Positions 34,168 to 43,240 are shown, numbered from the stretch's first letter. The stretch is 64,000 nt of DNA from Pectinatus haikarae (GCF_030813505.1 NZ_JAUSUE010000002.1), one strand, 5' to 3'. Numbers and translations: made by a program. The notes: generated from the letters alone by a model not told the origin.

Positions 34168-34222
34168 TTGACATAATATTAATATTTCATATTTGAAAAA
34201 TATTAAATGCAAATATGAAATA
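34168..34222. promoter_or_regulatory. TTGACA followed by a perfect 13-bp inverted repeat (operator candidate)
   Basis: TTGACA at 34168-34173 is followed by TATTTCATATTTG (34183-34195) and its exact inverse (34210-34222), loop 14 nt. The left arm covers the -10 position. A GntR-type or similar repressor could bind here, but no regulator gene is nearby. The rest of the 34039-34500 gap is AT-rich with nothing else recognised apart from the promoter at 34398. Confidence 0.5.
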
Positions 34223-34397
34223 AATAAGTATATCAAGAGTATGATTTTTCCATTTGTTGTAGTGAGCAAAAATTTTTATATAAATTTTATATTAGATCAT
34301 TATATATATTTATCTTGTACTATATATAATAAAATCTTATATTCATTGAGTTTGCATCCTATTCTTAGAGCTGCAAAAAAATTCAGCATTGACATTA

Positions 34398-34426
34398 TTG
34401 ACGATCTGTTGCGGCTGTTATATATA
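34398..34426 (+). promoter_or_regulatory. Candidate promoter of the hexonate catabolic operon
   Basis: TTGACG (34398-34403), 17 bases, TATATA (34421-34426), 75 bp upstream of the first gene. Confidence 0.6.
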
Positions 34427-34500
34427 GTACCTATAATTGGCATGGTTTTTGCTTTCTATGATAAATGAAAAAATAGAAAAAATATAGAGGTGCGTTTTTT

Positions 34501-35520
34501 ATGAAAACAATTATTATTCCTACACCGGGGCAGGTAGAAATTATCGATACGCCAAAACCGATACGCGGGCAGGGGGAAGCGCTGCTTAAAGTACTTTACG
34601 GGGGAATCTGCGGCAGTGATCTCGGGACATATCGCGGGACTTTTGCTTATGCCTCATATCCGCGTATCCCCGGTCATGAATTTTCTGCTGAAATAGTTGA
34701 AATTGATAAAAATGATCAAAATCTGAAAGCAGGCATGACAGTAACCTGCAATCCGTATTTTAACTGCGGGAGATGTTATTCCTGCCAGCGTGGACTGGTA
34801 AATTGCTGTACAGAGAACGAAACATTAGGAGCACAAAGAGATGGTGCTTTTTCAGAATATATAACTATGCCGGTGGAGCGTATATATGATGGAAAAGGAT
34901 TGCCAGCGAAAACATTGGCTTTGATAGAACCGTTTTGTATCAGCTATCACGGTGTCAGCCGTGCACATGTGAAAAAAGGTGACAATGTCCTTGTTGTCGG
35001 GGCGGGGACCATAGGCGTTTTGGCATCCATAGCGGCAAAGGCCGCAGGGGCAAATGTCTATATTGCCGATATTTCGGAACAAAAAATGAATTATGCTGTA
35101 AATACATTTCACTTGGCTGGCGGTATTTTAAATGACAGACCGGAAGATTTTCTGAAAAAAGTGAACAATGTAACATCAAATAATCTTTTTGATGTTACGA
35201 TCGAGGCAGTGGGACTGCCGTCCACTTTCCAAAACTGCATTGATGCAGCTGCGTTTGGCGGACGCATGGTCCAGATAGGTGTTGGTAAAAACAAGCATGA
35301 TTTTGACTTTACGCTTTTACAGAAAAAGGAGCTTAATGTCTTCGGATCACGCAATGCGCTGAAAAAAGATTTTCTTGCCTTGATAGGTTTAGTCAAGGCA
35401 GGGGAAGTAGATCTTGAAAAGATAGTTACCAATACTTATGATTTTGATAAGGCGGATAAGGCTTTTTATGATTTCAGCAAAAATGCCGCATCCATGTTGA
35501 AAGTAGTAATAAAATTTTAG
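34501..35520 (+). CDS. Zinc-dependent alcohol dehydrogenase, L-galactonate 5-dehydrogenase-like
   Basis: The 339-residue medium-chain dehydrogenase has the catalytic-zinc residues in GGICGSDLG and PGHEF. Structural-zinc Cys are in CGRCYSCQRGLVNCC, and the NAD-binding VVGAGTIGVLASIAAKAAGA follows. The C-terminal GSRNALKKDF resembles LgoD (YjjN), which oxidises L-galactonate to D-tagaturonate. The next two genes, uxaB and uxaA, would take tagaturonate to altronate and then to 2-keto-3-deoxygluconate, which fits that substrate. The assignment to L-galactonate is inference; a threonine or polyol dehydrogenase is the alternative. GAGGTG lies upstream of the ATG. Confidence 0.78.
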   Translation: MKTIIIPTPGQVEIIDTPKPIRGQGEALLKVLYGGICGSDLGTYRGTFAYASYPRIPGHEFSAEIVEIDKNDQNLKAGMTVTCNPYFNCGRCYSCQRGLVNCCTENETLGAQRDGAFSEYITMPVERIYDGKGLPAKTLALIEPFCISYHGVSRAHVKKGDNVLVVGAGTIGVLASIAAKAAGANVYIADISEQKMNYAVNTFHLAGGILNDRPEDFLKKVNNVTSNNLFDVTIEAVGLPSTFQNCIDAAAFGGRMVQIGVGKNKHDFDFTLLQKKELNVFGSRNALKKDFLALIGLVKAGEVDLEKIVTNTYDFDKADKAFYDFSKNAASMLKVVIKF

Positions 35521-35531
35521 GAGTGATCAAT

Positions 35532-37016
35532 ATGCAGACACTGAATCTTATGTTACATCCGGAATTGAAAAATGATCTGCCGGAAAAAATAATTCAGTTT
35601 GGTGAGGGAAATTTCTTACGTTGTTTTATAGGTTGGATGATCGATCGTTTGAATAAAAAAAATATTTTTAACGGACGGATCGTTGCAGTACAGCCGACAC
35701 CGCACGGCCGCGTGATAGGAAAACTTAATGCGCAGGATGGTCTTTATACAACTGTGCTGAGAGGTGTACAAAATGGTGCGACTGTTAATGAAAAGGAAAT
35801 CATTACTTCGGTCAGCCGTGGGATAAATCCATATACGGATTGGCAGAAGGTACTTAAATGTGCAGAGGATCCAGCGATAGAATATGTTTTTTCCAACACC
35901 ACTGAGGCAGGACTTTCCTATAATAATGAAGATAAGGCAGAGATGACACCGCCGCAGTCGTTTCCGGGGAAACTAACACTATATTTATATCACAGATATA
36001 GGTATTATAATGGTGCCGCCGATAAGGGTATGTATATTATTCCCTGTGAGCTTTTGGAAGACAACGGAATACTTTTAAAAAAGCTTATTATGAAATATGC
36101 CCGGCAATGGAATCTGCCGGCAAGCTTCTGTGAATGGCTCAATGAACATAATAAATTTTATAATACGCTTGTGGACAGGGTAGTCAGCGGTTATCCAAAA
36201 GATGAAGCGGAAGAATTCAATAAAGAACTTGGTTACGCAGATGAGCTGTTGGTATGCGGAGAACCGTTTCATTTTTTTGCCATTGAGGGTGATGACTGTC
36301 TGAAGGAAAAGCTGCCGCTGCAAAAAGTCGGTCTGAATGTTGCGGTCGAAAGTGACATAACAAAATACAGACAGAGAAAGGTACGGCTTTTGAACGGCGG
36401 ACACACAGCCAATGTACCGGCTGCGTTTCTGGCCGGATTGGATACGGTGGCAGAAATGATGCAGGATAAAACAGCAGGCCGCTTTGCCTGTCATACTATC
36501 AGAGAAATTATTCTTCCGTCTGTGGATATGGATAAAAAAATGCTTGAGGATTTTGCCGAAGCTGTAATTGAGCGTTTTCAAAATCCATTTATCAAACATT
36601 ATTTGCTTAGTATATTACTAAATTCCACATCTAAATTTAAAATCAGAGTATTGCCTTCCCTGCTTGATTATCACCGTAAATTTGGTGAATTTCCGCAGGA
36701 ACTTTTATTCGCTTTTGCGGCTTATATATTTGTATATAAACCTGTGCGCGTGGATAAGAATCATTTATATGGACTACGTGATGGTATAGAATACGAACTG
36801 ACAGATGATGAGGAGAATATAATAAAGCTTGATGCGGCCTGGAAGCTGTATAACGGTACACCGGAAGGAGCTGAGGCAACCGCAGCAGCTGTTATAGAGG
36901 ACGTTGTCCTTTGGGACGCAGATCTGGCAGAACTTAATATTGTTCAGTCTGTCGGCGCATATTTGTATCGATTGGATAAGGAAGGCAGCCGTTCCGTCAT
37001 GGAATCGCTGTTGTGA
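35532..37016 (+). CDS. uxaB: Tagaturonate reductase (altronate oxidoreductase) UxaB
   Basis: The 494-residue member of the mannitol dehydrogenase family opens with IIQFGEGNFLRCFIGWMID, the nucleotide-binding start typical of UxaB. The catalytic-domain pattern LLNGGHTANVPAAFLAG (with the family Lys/Asn/His cluster) follows. It interconverts D-tagaturonate and D-altronate with NADH. ATG 35532 has AGGAG with 8-nt spacing; the GTG at 35523 abuts the site. It lies 11 bp after the dehydrogenase and 12 bp before uxaA, in one operon. Confidence 0.9.
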   Translation: MQTLNLMLHPELKNDLPEKIIQFGEGNFLRCFIGWMIDRLNKKNIFNGRIVAVQPTPHGRVIGKLNAQDGLYTTVLRGVQNGATVNEKEIITSVSRGINPYTDWQKVLKCAEDPAIEYVFSNTTEAGLSYNNEDKAEMTPPQSFPGKLTLYLYHRYRYYNGAADKGMYIIPCELLEDNGILLKKLIMKYARQWNLPASFCEWLNEHNKFYNTLVDRVVSGYPKDEAEEFNKELGYADELLVCGEPFHFFAIEGDDCLKEKLPLQKVGLNVAVESDITKYRQRKVRLLNGGHTANVPAAFLAGLDTVAEMMQDKTAGRFACHTIREIILPSVDMDKKMLEDFAEAVIERFQNPFIKHYLLSILLNSTSKFKIRVLPSLLDYHRKFGEFPQELLFAFAAYIFVYKPVRVDKNHLYGLRDGIEYELTDDEENIIKLDAAWKLYNGTPEGAEATAAAVIEDVVLWDADLAELNIVQSVGAYLYRLDKEGSRSVMESLL

Positions 37017-37028
37017 GGGGTGTAGCAT

Positions 37029-38513
37029 ATGCAGGCACTGCAAATAAATAAAATTGATAATGCCGCTGTTGCGTTAGAAGATCTCTCTGCCGGAAGCACG
37101 GTAAGAGCAGGCGGAAGAGAGATAATTTTGCATGATGATATTCACTTTGGTCATAAATTTGCGCTGAAAGATATAGCAAAGAATGAAAATATTATCAAAT
37201 ATGGATTTCCTATAGGCCATGCCAGTGAAAATATATCTGCCGGTTTCCATATCCACACGCATAATGTGCAAACAAATCTTGGCGAAATTTTGACTTATCA
37301 GTATATGCCGGGTATACGATCCGAGCTGCCTTCGACGCAAGGCAGCTTTATGGGATTTAAACGCAATGATGGATCAGTAGGCATCCGCAACCAAGTTTTT
37401 ATTGTACCGACAGTAAATTGTGTCACTGGCACAATTCGTTTTTTAGAGAAAATAGGCAGAAAATTATGTGCGGATTATACAAATATTGACGGGTGCATAG
37501 CAGTGAGCCACCCGTATGGATGTTCGCAGATAGGAGATGATTATCTCAGAACACAGCGTATTCTGGCAGATATAGTAAACCATCCTAATGCCGGTGCCGT
37601 ATTGGTAGTGGGCCTTGGCTGCGAAAATAATAATATAGCAGAGTTTAAAAAGGCTTTAGGAAAATATGATGAAAAACGTATACGATTTCTTATTACACAG
37701 GAGGTGCAGGATGAAAATGCGGAAGGGGAAAACTTGCTGCGGCAGCTGGTAAAATATGCCGCAGAATTTGAAAGGACAGAATGTCCGTTAAGCGCACTGA
37801 AGATAGGACTAAAATGCGGCGGTTCAGATGGATTGTCAGGAATAACAGCTAATCCGCTTATCGGAGCTCTTTCGGATCTGCTTATCGGCAGCGGTGGTAC
37901 GGCACTTTTGACAGAGGTACCGGAAATGTTTGGCGCTGAAACACTTTTGATGAATCGTGCTGAAACCAAAGAGGTTTTTGACGATATTGTTGATCTGGTA
38001 AATAATTTTAAAAATTATTTTAAACGCTATGGGCAGATAATATCGGATAATCCGTCTCCCGGCAACAAGGCAGGCGGGATAACTACTCTTGAAGACAAAT
38101 CTCTTGGCTGCGTTCAAAAAGGCGGACGGGCAGCCGTAACTGCCGTCCTGGATTATGCTGACACTATAAAAAATAAAGGACTGCAGCTGCTTGACGCACC
38201 GGGGAACGATTCTGTTTCGACCACAGCATTGGCGGCAGCGGGCTGTCAGCTCATACTTTTTTCCACAGGAAGAGGTACACCGTGGGGAACTATTGTGCCG
38301 GTTTTAAAAATCTCTACCAATTCCCGTCTGGCTCGGCACAAGGTCAACTGGATAGATTTTGACGCCGGTAAGCTTCTGCAGGATATACCTATGGAAACTA
38401 TGAGAGATAGCCTTTTTAAGCAGATACTCCAAATTGCTTCAGGTGAGACAACAAAATCGGAGGATATGGATTTCCACGAAATAGCCATAATGAAAGATGG
38501 CGTAACTGAATAA
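37029..38513 (+). CDS. uxaA: Altronate dehydratase UxaA
   Basis: The 494-residue protein has an N-terminal SAF domain (about 1-95, HDDIHFGHKFALKDI) and the GARD catalytic domain (GFKRNDGSVGIRNQVFIVPT; then LKCGGSDGLSGITANPLIG). It dehydrates D-altronate to 2-keto-3-deoxy-D-gluconate. Conserved Cys/His near ISHPYGCSQ-type segments (AVSHPYGCSQIGDDY here) may bind the required metal. It is the last gene of the operon; neither uxaC nor KDG kinase/aldolase genes are in the window. Only a weak hairpin follows, without a T run. Confidence 0.93.
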   Translation: MQALQINKIDNAAVALEDLSAGSTVRAGGREIILHDDIHFGHKFALKDIAKNENIIKYGFPIGHASENISAGFHIHTHNVQTNLGEILTYQYMPGIRSELPSTQGSFMGFKRNDGSVGIRNQVFIVPTVNCVTGTIRFLEKIGRKLCADYTNIDGCIAVSHPYGCSQIGDDYLRTQRILADIVNHPNAGAVLVVGLGCENNNIAEFKKALGKYDEKRIRFLITQEVQDENAEGENLLRQLVKYAAEFERTECPLSALKIGLKCGGSDGLSGITANPLIGALSDLLIGSGGTALLTEVPEMFGAETLLMNRAETKEVFDDIVDLVNNFKNYFKRYGQIISDNPSPGNKAGGITTLEDKSLGCVQKGGRAAVTAVLDYADTIKNKGLQLLDAPGNDSVSTTALAAAGCQLILFSTGRGTPWGTIVPVLKISTNSRLARHKVNWIDFDAGKLLQDIPMETMRDSLFKQILQIASGETTKSEDMDFHEIAIMKDGVTE

Positions 38514-38592
38514 AATTTATTTGAGCGGGCTTGATAAATGTGTCTTTATTATAGCCTGAATGAATAATCTCACAGACAGCGGTAAGAAATAT

Positions 38593-38621
38593 TTGGGAAT
38601 TTTGTCTACTTATGCTATTAT
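38593..38621 (+). promoter_or_regulatory. Candidate promoter of tcdA
   Basis: TTGGGA (38593-38598), 17 bases, TATTAT (38616-38621). It leaves a leader of about 110 nt. Confidence 0.5.
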
Positions 38622-38737
38622 AGTTTCAGGAATAATGACATACTCAAAACGTGCATTCGTTCCTAACAAAAACGAATTGCAGGGATGTTTATTTTTCCAC
38701 TGATTATAATTTCAAAGAAAAGGACAGAAGCAACCTT

Positions 38738-39502
38738 ATGTTAAATCAATTTTCACGAACAGAGCTCTTATATGGAAGGAAGGCTTTGGAAAGGCTGGCT
38801 GATGCTAAAATCGCTGTTTTTGGGATAGGCGGAGTGGGCGGCTACACAGTTGAAGCACTTGCCAGAGCCGGAATAGGGACTCTTGAGCTTGTTGATGATG
38901 ATAAAATATGCCTGACAAACATAAATCGTCAGATTTATGCTTTGCGTGAGACGATAGGAAGGTATAAAGTCGACGTTGCCGCTGAAAGGATTCGGCAGAT
39001 AAATCCTGAATGTGTCGTCAGACCGAGAAAAACCTTTTATTCGCCGCAGAGTGCCGAGAATTTTAATTTTGAGGAATTTGATTATATAGTTGATGCTATT
39101 GATACTGTGACGGGGAAAGTGGATCTTGCGGTTCAAGCTCAGAAGAACAATGTTCACATAATCAGTGCAATGGGAGCAGGAAACAAGACAAATCCGCTGC
39201 TTTTTGAAATAACAGATATATATAAAACTTCTGTTTGTCCTCTTGCCAAGGTGATGCGCAAGGAATTGAAAAAACGGGGTATAGAAAAGTTGAAAGTGGT
39301 TTTTTCAAAAGAAAAACCTTCTGTGCCGATCGATGATCCGGCGAACAGCTGCCGGTCGCATTGTGTATGTCCGCCGGGAACAGCCAGAAAATGTACGCAG
39401 CGGCGTCAGATCCCGTCCAGTAATTCATTTATTCCGCCTATTGTAGGTATGATTATAGCTGGTGAAATTATAAATGAACTGGTTGAAGAAACAAAAAAAT
39501 AA
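38738..39502 (+). CDS. tcdA: tRNA threonylcarbamoyladenosine dehydratase TcdA (ThiF/HesA family)
   Basis: The 254-residue E1-like enzyme has the ATP-binding IAVFGIGGVGGYTVEALARAG, the conserved DDDKIC/NINRQIYAL block (LVDDDKICLTNINRQIYAL) and the Asp of VDAIDTVTGKVDL. It begins MLNQFSRTELLYGRKAL as TcdA (CsdL, YgdL) usually does. It cyclises t6A37 in tRNA to ct6A. A longer in-frame start at 38651 would add 29 residues not seen in the family. The ribosome site for ATG 38738 is weak (AAAGGA at long spacing). It appears to be a single-gene unit. Confidence 0.9.
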   Translation: MLNQFSRTELLYGRKALERLADAKIAVFGIGGVGGYTVEALARAGIGTLELVDDDKICLTNINRQIYALRETIGRYKVDVAAERIRQINPECVVRPRKTFYSPQSAENFNFEEFDYIVDAIDTVTGKVDLAVQAQKNNVHIISAMGAGNKTNPLLFEITDIYKTSVCPLAKVMRKELKKRGIEKLKVVFSKEKPSVPIDDPANSCRSHCVCPPGTARKCTQRRQIPSSNSFIPPIVGMIIAGEIINELVEETKK

Positions 39503-39538
39503 TGGACTGCCGCGCTAAACGCGGCAGTCCATTATTTT
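39503..39538. terminator. Bidirectional terminator between tcdA and the cobalamin adenosyltransferase gene
   Basis: A perfect 12-bp GC-rich stem (39503-39514 with 39520-39531, loop CTAAA) is followed by ATTATTTTT. It serves both convergent units. Confidence 0.9.
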
Positions 39539-40038
39539 TCTGTTTCCTCAAAACGCATTAATAAAAAACACAGATCGGATAATCTATTTAAAAATAGCTT
39601 GTCTTGGAGAGCCACAGCGGATTCATCACTTTGGGATAATGTCAATGCTCTCCTTTCGGCGCGTCTTGCTGCTGTACGAGCCGAATCGAGGAACGCACCG
39701 CACAATGTATCACCGGGTATTATAAAAGCTTTCAGAGGCGGCAGAGTCTTTTCCAGCTCGGCTATCAAATCTTCTAAAATGCCGACGTCCTTTTCTGTGA
39801 TTCGCGGTTTTGCATCTATGCTTGCCAGATCGGCCATAAGGGCCATATTCATCTGCTGCAGGTCTTTGATGATTTTCTTGATTCTAGGTTTGCCTGATGA
39901 CGCTCTTGCCATCGCTAAAGCGGAGTTTATTTCATCAACACTGCCGTAGCTCTCTACCCGCAGAGAGTTTTTAGCAATACGCTGTCCCGTATATAAACTG
40001 GTCTCACCCTTATCACCAGTCTTTGTACAAATAGACAT
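39532..40038 (-). CDS. Cob(I)alamin adenosyltransferase, PduO type
   Basis: The 168-residue helical protein has the PduO-type ATR motifs: N-terminal TKTGDKGETSLYTGQRI (ATP-binding P-loop-like region), VESYGSVDEINSALAMAR, and the C-terminal ARTAARRAERRAL with LFLNRLSDLCFLLMRF. It adenosylates cob(I)alamin to coenzyme B12, needed by enzymes such as methylmalonyl-CoA mutase. It is the last gene of a four-gene minus-strand set, 14 bp after ndk. Nothing in that set is functionally linked to B12. Confidence 0.93.
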   Translation of the reverse strand: MSICTKTGDKGETSLYTGQRIAKNSLRVESYGSVDEINSALAMARASSGKPRIKKIIKDLQQMNMALMADLASIDAKPRITEKDVGILEDLIAELEKTLPPLKAFIIPGDTLCGAFLDSARTAARRAERRALTLSQSDESAVALQDKLFLNRLSDLCFLLMRFEETEK

Positions 40039-40052
40039 CTAAATTCCTCCAG

Positions 40053-40475
40053 TCAAATATCAAAAATTTCTGCTTCTGAAAAAAATATGGATATTTCTCT
40101 CTCAGCGTTTTTCACGCTGTCAGAAGCATGTACAGCATTGTGCGTTTTATCTTCTGCAAATAATTTGCGGATCGTTCCGGCTTCGGCCTGTAAAGGATCG
40201 GTGGCACCGTTGACGGCACGCGCCTTGGCAACAGCGGTTTCTCCTTCCAGCACTGCAGCTGCCAGAGGTCCGGAAGTCATAAAATCAACCAATCGGCTGT
40301 AAAAGGTCTTGCCGATGTGCTCTTCATAATGTTTTGCAGCCAGCTCTCTGGTCATCACAAGCATTCGCAGGGCAACAATTTTTAAGCCGCTTGCTTCGTA
40401 AATGGATAAAATCTTTCCTGTGTTACCGACTTTAACAGCATCCGGTTTTATTAAAATCAATGTTTTTTCCGCCAT
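40053..40475 (-). CDS. ndk: Nucleoside diphosphate kinase
   Basis: The 140-residue protein starts MAEKTLILIKPDAVKVG, contains the nucleotide-binding MTSGPLAAAVLEGETAV and ARAVNGATDPLQAEAGTIR, and has the phospho-His in NAVHASDSVKNAEREI. It balances nucleoside triphosphate pools. I use the ATG read from 40475. An in-frame GTG five codons earlier directly abuts AGGAG and is unlikely. It lies 11 bp after the gamma-carbonic anhydrase gene. Confidence 0.97.
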   Translation of the reverse strand: MAEKTLILIKPDAVKVGNTGKILSIYEASGLKIVALRMLVMTRELAAKHYEEHIGKTFYSRLVDFMTSGPLAAAVLEGETAVAKARAVNGATDPLQAEAGTIRKLFAEDKTHNAVHASDSVKNAEREISIFFSEAEIFDI

Positions 40476-40486
40476 TTTTATTATAT

Positions 40487-41005
40487 TCACTCCTGCTTTT
40501 CAGCTGTGTAATTTTCGGCAAGAAGATGATAATTAAGGGCCGATTGATGGATGGCCTCTATTTCGTCATCATGCAGTTCTCTTTTTACTTTATAAGGAGA
40601 TCCTAAGATCATAGAATTGGAAGGCAGCCTGGTCTTATGTGGAACCAAAGTTCCGGCACCGATAATGCTGTTGTCTCCGACGGTGCACATGCCAAGCAAT
40701 ATTGACCCCATTCCGACAAGGCAATTATCACCGATTTTATCGCAATGCATTACTACATTATGACCTACTGTAACATAACTGCCGACAATAGTGGGTTTGC
40801 ATTCCATTACGTGGATTGTGGTGTTGTCCTGTATATTAGTGTAGCTGCCGATTATAATAGAGTTCATATCGCCTCGCAATACGGCATTATACCAAATACT
40901 TGAGTTATCCCCAATCGTTACATCACCGATTATAACAGCGGTAGGCGCGATGAAAACATTTTTGCCGATTTGCGGTCTTTTACCTTTGTATGGAATGATA
41001 GGCAT
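40487..41005 (-). CDS. Gamma-class carbonic anhydrase-like left-handed beta-helix protein
   Basis: The 172-residue protein consists of hexapeptide repeats (VIIGDVTIGDNSSIWYNAVL, then MHCDKIGDNCLVGMGSILLG). It carries the three His expected for metal binding, one in TTIHVME and two in GHNVVMHCD. The family (YrdA/PaaY/CaiE) includes gamma-carbonic anhydrases, but activity is often not shown. It starts with ATG behind GGAGGG. It is the second gene of the minus-strand set. Confidence 0.88.
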   Translation of the reverse strand: MPIIPYKGKRPQIGKNVFIAPTAVIIGDVTIGDNSSIWYNAVLRGDMNSIIIGSYTNIQDNTTIHVMECKPTIVGSYVTVGHNVVMHCDKIGDNCLVGMGSILLGMCTVGDNSIIGAGTLVPHKTRLPSNSMILGSPYKVKRELHDDEIEAIHQSALNYHLLAENYTAEKQE

Positions 41006-41018
41006 ATTGCTCCCTCCT

Positions 41019-41399
41019 TTATTTTACAACCATGACTGGGATGTCTGAATATTCAACCACTTTTTGGCTTTTGCTGCCTATGAATGCTCCTTTGAAAAGA
41101 CCAAGTCCTCTGCTTCCCATTATTATAAGATCAGCATTTTCTCTTCTGGCCAACTCGATGACAGCTTTATGAACGGAGCCGGTCTCAACATGTTTTCTTG
41201 CGCTTACTCCTGCCGGTAATTTGTCCCATATCGCATTAAAGACCAAATCACTGGGGATGTCTTTATTTATGTGGCTGGAGATATAAACAAAATCCAGCTG
41301 TGCTCCGCTTTTTTCAGCAAGATGAATCGCCGTATCCACAGCTTTGCAGCCATCTACAGACCCGTCAGCCGCAACTACTATTTTATTTAGCGTTTTCAT
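41019..41399 (-). CDS. Universal stress protein (UspA family)
   Basis: The 126-residue single-domain protein has the Usp alpha/beta fold: start KIVVAADGSVDGCKAVDTAI and the ATP-binding G-x2-G-x9-G(S/T) motif in MGSRGLGLFKGAFIGSKSQK. VEYSDIPVMVVK closes the domain. The motif indicates an ATP-binding subtype. The ATG read from 41399 follows GGGGGAAA; the earlier in-frame ATG overlaps it. It is the first gene of the minus-strand set. The 342-bp gap to the next gene (41400-41741) holds only weak promoter-like matches and no clear structure. Confidence 0.9.
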   Translation of the reverse strand: MKTLNKIVVAADGSVDGCKAVDTAIHLAEKSGAQLDFVYISSHINKDIPSDLVFNAIWDKLPAGVSARKHVETGSVHKAVIELARRENADLIIMGSRGLGLFKGAFIGSKSQKVVEYSDIPVMVVK

Positions 41400-41741
41400 A
41401 ATAATTTCCCCCATAATATATTTGTATAATTCTTATTTTCGTTAAAATTTGCCAAAATCCTTTTTCTAAAGAGGATCTCAAAAATAAATTTGACTATATT
41501 GGTAATTTCATAACAGCCTGAAATCATTATATAATGATTCTAAAAGTATGATGAATTTACAGAAAGCTGTACACAACCAAAAGTATATGATAAAATACAG
41601 AATGCATATAATGGCTTTGGGCAAATAAATCAACTTCATTATATATGCATGTATGCTTTTTTATTTCTAAAGAAAGAATTTTCATCAAAATTACTATACG
41701 TCAATTCTGCTTTTATTTGCAGGTTGGAGGAACAGTCAGAC

Positions 41742-42869
41742 ATGACACAGAAAAATATTCTTATTGTTACAGCATCTATTGGTTCAGGTCATAATAAAGC
41801 AGCTGCGGCTGTCAACAATGAATTAAAGAATCGCTACCCTTCCGCAAAGATTAATGTTGTTGACTTCATGTCACCTGAAACAGCATATTTAAATGACTTG
41901 CTGAAAGAGATTTATCTTAAAATGCTGGATTTTATACCGGCACTTTATGAATTTCTCTACAATTTTACATCAGGCCGTATGAAGGGGTCTTCTATTCAGG
42001 TACTGCTGGCTTACTTTATGAAGCACAATATGGCATCAATAATTGAAAAGTATCGTGCAGACATTATAATTTGCACACATCCTTTTCCCTGTGCTGCCGC
42101 ATCATATTTAAAGAGCAAAAAAAAGACTGATGCCATGCTTTTTACGGTGGTCACTGATTTTTGTCTGCATCAGATATGGATATACAAAAATGTTGACATG
42201 TATTTTATCGCACATGAGGGACTTAAGCAGGAATTGCTTGAGCGCGGTATAGGTGCGGAGCGTGTAGCTGTGACCGGAATACCGATAAATAAGGTTTTCA
42301 GTGAACAATTTGATAAAAATGCACTGCTCACAAAATTTGAATTAAACAATAACACGCCTATTATATTGATCATGGGTGGCGGTCTTGGGCTCGGCAGTGT
42401 AAAATATGCTCTCGAGGCCTTGGAAAATCTGGCAATGCCCATGCAAATCCTTGTGGTGGCGGGTGCCAATATTTCATTATGGTCAGAGGTGAACTGCCAT
42501 ATTGCTCACTCTCGTCATTTGATAAAGGTTTGGGGTTATTCTCACAACATTAATGAATTAATGGCTATTTCTACACTCTTGATAAGCAAACCGGGGGCTT
42601 TGACTATCAGCGAAGCAATGGCAAGAGAGCTGCCAATGGTATTGCATGCGCCTATTCCCGGACCTGAATCGGAAAATGCTACTTATCTGGCAGATAACGG
42701 CGTAGCCATATGGGTACAGAAAAAAGAGCACATCAGTGAGACCGTCAAAGAAATTCTCACTGATAAGGAAAGGCTTTTATGGATGAAACAAAATGCCAGA
42801 AATCTGAAAGAGCCTTACGCTGCCTCAAAAATTGTCGATGCAATGTCTGGGTTTTTGGCTGAGGACTGA
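41742..42869 (+). CDS. Processive glycosyltransferase, MGDG synthase/UgtP-like family
   Basis: The 375-residue GT28-type enzyme begins KNILIVTASIGSGHNKAAAAV, the family's N-terminal signature. It continues with TVVTDFCLHQIW, VTGIPINKVF, MGGGLGLGSV and the donor-site region KPGALTISEAMARELPMV. Related proteins glycosylate diacylglycerol (UgtP, MGDG synthase) or make other glycolipids. The lipid acceptor here is unknown. I choose ATG 41742 (GGAGG upstream); the open frame upstream to 41649 has no ribosome site. It probably acts at the inner face of the inner membrane. Confidence 0.82.
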   Translation: MTQKNILIVTASIGSGHNKAAAAVNNELKNRYPSAKINVVDFMSPETAYLNDLLKEIYLKMLDFIPALYEFLYNFTSGRMKGSSIQVLLAYFMKHNMASIIEKYRADIIICTHPFPCAAASYLKSKKKTDAMLFTVVTDFCLHQIWIYKNVDMYFIAHEGLKQELLERGIGAERVAVTGIPINKVFSEQFDKNALLTKFELNNNTPIILIMGGGLGLGSVKYALEALENLAMPMQILVVAGANISLWSEVNCHIAHSRHLIKVWGYSHNINELMAISTLLISKPGALTISEAMARELPMVLHAPIPGPESENATYLADNGVAIWVQKKEHISETVKEILTDKERLLWMKQNARNLKEPYAASKIVDAMSGFLAED

Positions 42870-42955
42870 AATATTTTGTTTATTAAACATACGGGCAAGA
42901 GAGTGTGTGAGTCTGTGAGAAATAATATATAATATCTTTGTTTATTTTCGAGGAA

Positions 42956-43240
42956 GTGGTCTGTATCAAAAAACGTCGTTTTGATATTTTTGTTATTATT
43001 CTTTTTGCAGCTCTGGGGTATTTCATTTATATTGCGGTAAATCAGCAGATATATATAAGTAATATAGAACAAGAACGTGCTGCTATTCAAACGCGTTTTG
43101 AGGAAGAGCAGACAAAGAATAAAGAGCTTAGTGAAGAAAAACAAGCATTGCAGGATCCGGCATATATTGAAAAGATTGCCCGTGAAGAATTGGGGATGAC
43201 AAGAAAAGATGAGATTCCCTATGTCGCATCGGATAAGTGA
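42956..43240 (+). CDS. divIC: Septum formation initiator family protein (DivIC/FtsB-like)
   Basis: The short protein (94 residues from GTG 42956) has a basic N terminus, one membrane helix (FDIFVIILFAALGYFIYI) and a coiled coil (about 40-75). It ends with the family motif DPAYIEKIAREELGMTRKDEI. It belongs to the FtsB/DivIC group that links FtsL and FtsQ in the divisome. The start is unclear. GTG 42956 overlaps the only ribosome-like site (GAGGAAG), TTG 42938 has none, and ATC 42965 is the one at normal distance. Position upstream of the S1-domain gene matches the common divIC-yabR order. Confidence 0.85.
   Translation: MVCIKKRRFDIFVIILFAALGYFIYIAVNQQIYISNIEQERAAIQTRFEEEQTKNKELSEEKQALQDPAYIEKIAREELGMTRKDEIPYVASDK

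Noticed and set aside
34193..34468. 91-codon open frame upstream of the LgoD-like gene
   Set aside because: It starts with TTG without a ribosome site, overlaps an inverted repeat and a good promoter (34398-34426), and its composition is that of AT-rich intergenic DNA.
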